The notes under the pieces were generated by a model. The model did not search any database. It saw nothing but the letters and a program-made list of their open reading frames with translations, and was not told where the DNA came from. The position numbers were made by a program, and so were the translations under genes. This document shows positions 57,005 through 64,000 of a stretch of DNA of 64,000 nt, piece after piece (the first letter of the stretch is position 1; each line of letters opens with the position of its first letter). Origin of the DNA: Cacajao melanocephalus. Lineage: Eukaryota > Chordata > Mammalia > Primates > Pitheciidae. The DNA lies in NCBI GenBank assembly GCA_963573385.1, contig CAUYLG010004927.1, positions 27,988 through 91,987 of the forward strand, written 5' to 3'.

Positions 57005-57025
57005 GATACCAAGGGAACAACTGTA

Positions 57026-57902
57026 TTCTCATGTAGCAACTTAAAATAGCTCACATTAGCTCAGTGGCTTTAGGGTTTCCCTTATGCAAGCAAGACAATA
57101 TGGCTACTCTGAGAATAGTTATCAAAGTAACTAGAAAGTTAACTAATGAGATAAATAAAAATAGAACTCTAGATGTTGCTTGGTGGCTAAATCATGCTCA
57201 GGATGCAAATTAGGCCATTTGAGAGGGGCATCTATTTATTTAAGCCACTAGGGTACCATTTAAGAAATTATTATTCAGGTAAATGAGGGTAAATAGGACC
57301 CTAGTGACTGAAAAATTGGAGGTTGTTTCCAAAAGCACTAATTTGTACCCAGAGAGTACAAAGAAGAATCTGGGTGGAATAAATAGCTGGATAAATAATG
57401 CAAAAGCAGAGAGTCTGGGCCAAGGTGGAAGCCATATTTGAAAGATCAGGTACGGATGGTAAGTTTTAAAGTGTGTTTTACAGAAAGATGAAAATAGCAA
57501 ATTGATTGACACAGTGCTTTGACATTTGGGTGTCAGTATCTAGGGCACGTACCGTATGAATTCACAGATAAATTCACAGCTCAAGCTAAGTTTGGGTTTG
57601 GGACTGAGACCAAAAATGGCAATGTAAGCTTCAGGCAAGTGGAGCAGGCTCCTATTCTCACATGGTTCCTCGTATCCATGCTTTTTGCAGCCCGCCCTCC
57701 TGACTGCTTGTCTAAAGCAGACCCCTCCACTGTGGCATATATATTGTTAGTGTAAGGGGGTTTTGTGGTTTTCTTTTTTCCTATGTCCACATGGGTAATC
57801 TTCTGTGTACAGAAAGTTATTTTTATTTAAAAATTGACATTCAAATTGTTCAAAATCTAATTATTTCTTTAGCTTTCAAGAAGTCACAGTGTTTTTCATT
57901 TT
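57026..57902. other. Intergenic sequence
   Basis: No exon or repeat is recognised in about 880 bases. Confidence 0.45.
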
Positions 57903-58200
57903 CTGTTTTTAGATGGGGCCTCGCTCTGTCGCCCAGGCTGTAGTGCAGTGGCGCCATCATAGATCACTGCAGTCTTGACCTCAGGGACCCAAGTGATTCT
58001 CTCACCTCAGTCTCCCAAGTAGCTGAGACCACAGGCATGCACCACTATGCCCAACTAATTACTTATTTTTTTAATTTTTGTATAAAGATAGAGTCTTCCT
58101 ATGTTGCCCAGGCTGGTCTTGAACCCCTGGCCTTAAGCAGTCCTTTCACCTTGGCCTCTAGAAGTGCTAGGACTACAGGCGTGAGCCATTGCACTCAGTC
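57903..58200 (-). mobile_element. Alu (antisense)
   Basis: It reads 'gatggggcctcgctctgtc' near the head and ends 'ccattgcactcagtc'. It is diverged. Confidence 0.9.
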
Positions 58201-59174
58201 AGAAGTCACAGTTTTAAAACCACATGATAGTCTTTATAAATCTAGACAATTTCAACACTTACTTTAAAGAAAAAATGTTAATTTGAGTAAATTTCCTTAA
58301 ATAGTTCCAACTATATTTATATATTTAACATATTCGATTTTCCTTTCAAGTACTGCTTAAACAAAAAAAAACTTTCCCATTTTCTTAGATAAGTTAATAT
58401 CTAATAAATTAAACCAATAACATTTCAATTTAAAATCATGAGCTAAATAAATTGCTCAATTACACACTTGATTGAGAATTACAAAGCTAAAGTATTAGTC
58501 TAATAGGCCAAATTATTTTAAGATATGCACAGTTTCATTAACCCCAAAATATTCATGGATAGGTGTAATTTCTCCTAAACATTCCTATACTTAATGCTTT
58601 CTGTGGCTGAAAGATGCTTACTCACCAAGGAAAAGATTATGTCATTCCACATTCTTTGCAGAACAACCAGAGGTTTCAGCCAGGTTGAAGTCCCTTTTGT
58701 TCTATACTTTTTTATGCCATAACTTAAAAAGAGCATGGTCACTTACAGGGCTGACTTATTCATTACGCAGAAGGGCATAGTCTCTGAACTTATGATACGT
58801 TCAAATGCCCACAATTTTAATTTTCATTTTCTTTAAACAGGACAAAAAATAATAAAATAATAATGCACATATAACATTGAATCCAGTTGGATTATGTTTA
58901 TTTGTATACCAAAGCAGTGGTAAAATAAAATTTCTAATTCATTTTCCCACAAAGGCGAAAGTGCCAGAGTCCATGAGAGTTATAATGTGTCCCTGGTCAC
59001 TTAGCCCACATTCCTGAGTGCGAGTCCTACCACGACCTAATTCTTAAATCAACTTACAAGACTCAGACACCCCACCTAGACTGACCCATCCTGCCAATGC
59101 ACTTTGCATTTCTTTGGCTCTATAGATATTTATGTATCTGAATTCACAGAATTCTGCCTTATATATGTTAAAAT
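58201..59174. other. Intergenic sequence
   Basis: AT-rich, with no gene or named repeat seen. Confidence 0.45.
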
Positions 59175-59965
59175 GCTATCCAATTAGCAAAAAATTCAAC
59201 AGTCATTTCATAAAGGAACCTATTGAAACAGCAAATAAGCACTAAACAATGTTATTGGTCATTAGAGAAATGAAAATTAAAACCACAGTGAGAAAGGATT
59301 ACACACCCACCAGAATGGCTAAAATTTTTTAAACTGGTAACATAAAGTGTTGGTCTAATGGAACCACGAGAGCGCTCATACATTGTTCATGGGAGTATAA
59401 AATGATGCAACCACTTTGGAAAAACTTTTGGCAGTTTCATGTCACTCCTATGACCCAGAAGTTTCATTCCTGGTTATTTACCGTTGAGAAATGAAAACAG
59501 CTCTACCAAAAGAGTGAGATAAGAATGTTTTTAGCTGCTTTATTCATAATAGCCAAAACTTGGCAACAACCTCAAATGCCCGTCAGTAGAAAAATAGATA
59601 AACAAGCTATGATATATTCATGCAATGGAAACTACTTAGAAAAAAAATGAATAAACTCAGATACATACAATAGCCTGAATTAATTTCAAAAACATTGTGC
59701 TGACTAAAAAGAACACAAAGGGTATGTAACCTGTGATTCTTCTTCCTCTTTCAGTTCTAGAGCAAGCTAAACTCATTTATATTGGACAAAGTCAGAACAG
59801 TGCTCACCTTTGGGTAGGGGGGCGGGGATTTACTGAGAAAGGGCTTGAAGGGACTTTCTGGCATGACAGAGGTTTGGGTTTATGAATTTGTCATAACTTA
59901 TCCAATGTTACACTCAAGAATTGTGCATTTTACTGTAGGTAAATTTTACCTAAAAGTAAAAAAGA
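59175..59965 (+). mobile_element. L1 3' end, old
   Basis: Landmarks of the end of L1 ORF2 and the L1M 3' UTR appear in order: 'tcattagagaaatgaaaat' (59260), 'ataatagccaaaacttggc' (59547-59565), 'atatattcatgcaatggaa' (59612-59630) and the terminal 'gtaaattttacctaaaagt'. There is no open frame. Confidence 0.85.
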
Positions 59966-60029
59966 ACCATAAACAAATGTTGAACTCTAGTTAATAATGT
60001 GAATGTTGAAGACTTTGTTTTCCTTTCTT

Positions 60030-60145
60030 AAGAGATAGGGTCTCACTCTGTCACCCATGCTGGAGTGCAGTGGTGCAATCATAGCTCACTCTAACCTTAA
60101 ACTCCTAGGCTCAAGCAATCCACTCCTGAAGCGCTGAGATTACAG
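60030..60145 (-). mobile_element. Alu (antisense), first part; split by an ERV1 LTR
   Basis: The head is 'gagatagggtctcactctg'. It is shortened internally and stops at 'gcgctgagattacag'. It resumes at 61978-62004 ('acaggcatgagacactgca'). Confidence 0.85.
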
Positions 60146-60332
60146 TCAGATGGAGCAAGAACTCTCTCTATAAGAGCCTGTGAGCCTCCAAACGTGGAAA
60201 TAAAGGAAAATCCTGAGTTCCTTCAAAGGAAATTTCAGGTACCTAGCAAGCCCTGAGAAGTAAATAACGAACTTGACAAGCAGAAGGTAACAGTCAGATA
60301 TCTGGTTCCTCTATAGAAACTAAAGATAACAA

Positions 60333-60634
<302 letters not shown>

Positions 60635-60839
60635 TAAATATAACATCTTAATATACACCCCTGAGTTGTTTTCCAGAAACCTGGACCTCCACCGAATGGA
60701 TCCACTGGCACATCGACCTCAGGTAAGCAGGAACTGAAGACTGAACTCAGCACCGTTCTTTGTTCTTAATTTCTTCCTGAGGGGCTTGGAGGGAGTTGCA
60801 TCCATAAGCCAGAGCTAACATTCTTTTCTGCTGATCTCA

Positions 60840-61193
<354 letters not shown>

Positions 61194-61439
61194 TTACAGA
61201 TCAGAAAATCTTTTACTCTACCTCTTACCTCTAAACCCCAACCACCCTTCAAGATATCCCACCCTTTTACGTCAAAACCAATGTGCAACCTTCATGTCTT
61301 GAGCACAATTTTGTCTGTAACTTCTGCTTTCTTGAGACTTACCCTGCCTTTAGAAACCCTTACCTTCAAGCCATCCAGGAGGTCAGGAGTTAAGCATTAG
61401 CTGCCTGATCCTCCTTGAAAATAAGTGTCTTCCTTACTT

Positions 61440-61567
61440 TTTTAAAACTTTATTTTTTAAATACAGAGATGGGGGTCCAGGCTGGTCTCAAATTCCTGGC
61501 CTCAAGTGATCCTCCCACCTCAGCCTCCCAAAATGCTAGGATTACAGGCATGAGCCACCATACCTGC
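61440..61567 (-). mobile_element. Alu fragment (antisense)
   Basis: Only the left-arm half is present: 'ggtctcaaattcctggcct' to 'gagccaccatacctgccc'. Confidence 0.85.
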
Positions 61568-61654
61568 CCCACACCTTCCTTTCTACTGCTGTGAAACCTC
61601 AGTGTGGATATCTGGTTTTACTGCTCAAGGCAAGTGAACCCCTGTTTGGCTCTC

Positions 61655-61959
61655 TTTTTTTCACCCTTTTTTGAGATAGGGTCCCATTCTCTCACCCAGG
61701 CTGGAGTGCAGTGGCTCACCGCAGCCTCAGCCTCCTGGGCTCAAGTGATCCTCCCACTTCAGCCTCACAACTATCTGGGACTACAATCACATGTCATCAT
61801 GCCCAGTTGTTTTTTTTTTGTTTTTTTTTTTTTTTTTTGGTAGAGACAGGGTCTTGCTACGTTGCCCAGGCTTGTCTCAAACCCCTGAGCTCAAATGATC
61901 CTACTGCCTTTGCCTCCCAGAGTGTTGTGATTACAGGTGCAAGCCACCACGCCTGCCCC
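61655..61959 (-). mobile_element. Alu, full length (antisense)
   Basis: It reads 'gagatagggtcccattctc' near the head and ends 'accacgcctgcccc'. 'cctgtttggct' before and 'ccagtttggtt' after suggest its target duplication. Confidence 0.93.
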
Positions 61960-61977
61960 CAGTTTGGTTCTGTAACA

Positions 61978-62004
61978 ACAGGCATGAGACACTGCACCTG
62001 GCCT
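61978..62004 (-). mobile_element. Remaining end of the Alu split by the ERV1 LTR
   Basis: 'acaggcatgagacactgca' followed by 'cctggcc' completes the antisense Alu that starts at 60030. Confidence 0.85.
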
Positions 62005-62079
62005 GAACGTTGTGGTCTTTAAGAGTAAAGCATACTAATCTACAGCTCATACATATCGAAATATTTCAAAAAATAAGAT

Positions 62080-63383
62080 AGTGGACAAAGAATTTAAATA
62101 GACACTTCTCCAAAGAAGAATGGCCAATAAGCACACGAAAAGATCATTTGTCATTAGCGAAATGTGCATCAAAACCACAATAAGATACCAATTTGGTACA
62201 AGAGTTCAGAACAAAATGCACCAAAATATTCTACTTTCGCATATTGATTATTTTGAACTAAAAGCACTTGAGAAACAACAGATGTAGAAATTCTCTGATC
62301 TCCCCCATTTTACCAAATGGCAGGTCATAAAGTTTCCTATGAGAAAGGTGCCCTCCTTGTACCAGGAAGAAAAGAATATTATTATCACCAGAAACTAAGA
62401 GTTACCCTGAAGAGGATCCGTACAAATCTGAACATAGTAAAATAGCTTTTATCTTCCACTAGTTTACTCATGTTTCCTAGTCTCTAGTCCACAATTTACT
62501 GGCCCAGCCCGAGCCCCTTTGTCTTGTTACATCCCCACTAATTTAGTATTCTTTGTGGACAAAGGCATATAAGCTTTAGGGCCCAATGGCTTCTTTGGGT
62601 CTTCATTATCCTTGTGAAAACTCCCATGTACATGTAAACATATTAAATGAACTTACATGCTTTTCTCTCCTATTTATCTGTCTTATATCAGCTTAATTAT
62701 TAGGTCACAGAACCTAAGTGGATAGAAGAAACTCTTTCCTTCCCTACAATGGCCATAATAAAAAAGACACACAATAATAAGCGTTGGTGAGGATGTGGAG
62801 ACAATAGAACCCTCATATATTGCTAATGGGAATGTAATATGGTATAGTCACTGCAGAAAACAGGTTGGTAGTTCTTAAAAATGTTAAACGTAGAGTTATC
62901 ATATGACTCAGCAATTCCTCTCTAGGTGTATATCCAAAAGAATTGAAAATCTTGTACATGAATGTTCATAGGAGCATTACACATAATAATCAAAGAGCAG
63001 AAGCAGCACAAATGTCCATCTACTGATAAATTGACAAATACAAGTGGTAGAGCCTCAGAAAGGAAAAAAGTACTGGTTTACGCTGTAACATAGAAGAACC
63101 TTGAAAACATGTGGAAAGTGAAAGAAGCCACACAAAAGGCTACGTGTTGTATGCAATGTCCAGAATAGGCAGATCCATAAACACAGAAGGTAGATAGCAA
63201 GTAAGAGTTACTTCTAATGGATATGGAGTTTCTCTTTGAAGTGATGAGAATGTTGGAATTAGATAGTGCCAATGGTTGCACAACCTTGTGAATATACTAA
63301 AACCCCTGAATTGTACACTTTTACATTGACCTTTAAAAGGGCGAATTTATCTTATGAGAATTGTATCTCAAAAAAATAAGTTA
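62080..63383 (+). mobile_element. L1 3' end, split by an LTR
   Basis: The left part (62080-62195) has 'agaagaatggccaataagc' (62114-62132). The right part (62748-63383) has 'ggtgaggatgtggagacaa' (62786-62804), 'tgtatatccaaaagaattg' and a 3' UTR ending 'tgtatctcaaaaaaataag'. Old L1, no open frame. Confidence 0.85.
62196..62747 (+). mobile_element. LTR of the recurrent ERV1-like group (sense), inside an L1
   Basis: It has 'gattattttgaactaaaag' (62245-62263), then 'gtcttcattatccttgtga', 'cttttctctcctatttatc' and 'aggtcacagaacctaagtg' (62702-62720), and ends 'ccttccctaca'. Confidence 0.68.
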
Positions 63384-64000
63384 GATTGATGAATAGAGAG
63401 AGGAATGGTTGAATGAATAGACACATATTTCATTGTAGAATCTAGGTGGTGGTTATAAACTTTTACATGTGTTTGCAATTTTTATTATAATAAGATGATA
63501 GAAATGATAGAAAAATTTAAATGTTTCCCTGTTCCATGGGTTGTGTCTGAATTCTGGGGCACTTGCACAGTGCTGAGGTGTGATGCATGTCAGGAGTGAG
63601 GCCAGGAGCAGGCAGATAACAGGAGGAACTGATCTTCCGCTCATCTGTCCACCCAGGTATCACCTGGAACATCTGTTGGTCCATCTGCCCCTGGGTCATC
63701 TGCAAGTCCTTTCTGTCAATTGCAGCTTCATCACTATTTTACCATATTTAATGTAAAATGTTCACTGTATCTAAAATTCATTTACTTTATCACAGAAAAT
63801 TTCAACATTGTCTTTTGTTTTTTTTTTTTTTAAGAGAAAAGAAAGTGAGAGTGAAAGAAAGAAGAAAAAAAAAGAATGTACGAGAGAAAGAAAGAGGAAG
63901 AAAAAGAGGGAGAGAGAACAGGATTCTTGTTCTACTGCCCAGGCTAGAATGCAGTCTAAAAATGGGTATTAAAAACCTCTATTATGCCAATAATTGTGTT
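63384..64000. other. Intergenic end of window with a purine tract
   Basis: About 63384-63500 still resembles an L1 3' UTR. At 63815-63920 is a run of T followed by a long GA-rich tract. 63926-63955 looks like the start of an antisense Alu ('actgcccaggctagaatgc'). No gene is seen. Confidence 0.5.

Larger units (their letters stand above)
55556..57025. mobile_element. Tigger-like DNA transposon, split by two Alus and an LTR
   Basis: The outer ends are 'cacttggccctccacagta' (55555-55573) and 'gataccaagggaacaactgt' (57005-57024), which are Tigger/MER2-type terminal repeats. Between them the pieces 55574-55623, 55920-56041 and 56339-56390 continue the element ('tcctggaaccagtccccca', 56365-56383). 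I see no transposase frame. Confidence 0.7.

Overview
This window is primate, almost certainly human, nuclear DNA. Alu elements of both orientations appear roughly every 1.5 kb, with MaLR, ERV1 and ERVL LTRs, MIR, L2, L1 and DNA-transposon fossils between them. The only live protein-coding sequence I can support is the 3' end of HELQ, the human Hel308-type DNA repair helicase. In the human genome HELQ lies on 4q21.23, with HPSE as its downstream neighbour on the same strand. The window therefore appears to read along HELQ and out into the HELQ-HPSE intergenic interval. I found no HPSE exon.

Layout. From 1 to about 12900 are the last three HELQ coding exons (2033-2146, 3369-3503, 12687-12794; 118 codons in total, ending in TGA), their introns, and a short 3' UTR with ATTAAA and AATAAA signals. 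The final intron is 9.2 kb and full of Alus in both orientations. From 12.9 to 25.6 kb is intergenic DNA with Alus, MIRs, an MLT1 LTR, a probable L1 5' region and microsatellites. From 25.6 to 51.5 kb is a dense field of retroviral LTRs. It holds two nearly complete MaLR (MST/THE1-type) proviruses with recognisable target-site duplications, a pair of related ERV1 LTRs in opposite orientation, many copies of another LTR group, and a processed pseudogene of C18orf21 (an RNase MRP-associated protein gene of chromosome 18). From 51.5 to 64 kb are further nested elements. They include a Tigger-like DNA transposon split by an LTR that contains a perfect 30-bp AT-rich palindrome, and an ERV1 LTR inserted into an Alu and later hit by further Alus. 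L1 3' ends lie beyond.

Apart from HELQ there is no gene set that works together. The biology here is a repair-helicase tail followed by a layered retroelement graveyard. I did not find a new biological system. The best leads are structural: the AT-rich palindrome, the inverted Alu fusions, a 71-bp inverted duplication, the nested insertions with readable target-site duplications, and the C18orf21 pseudogene with its internal insertion. Repeat subfamily names come from memory of consensus sequences, so treat them as family-level. Most repeat boundaries are good to about 5-20 bases.
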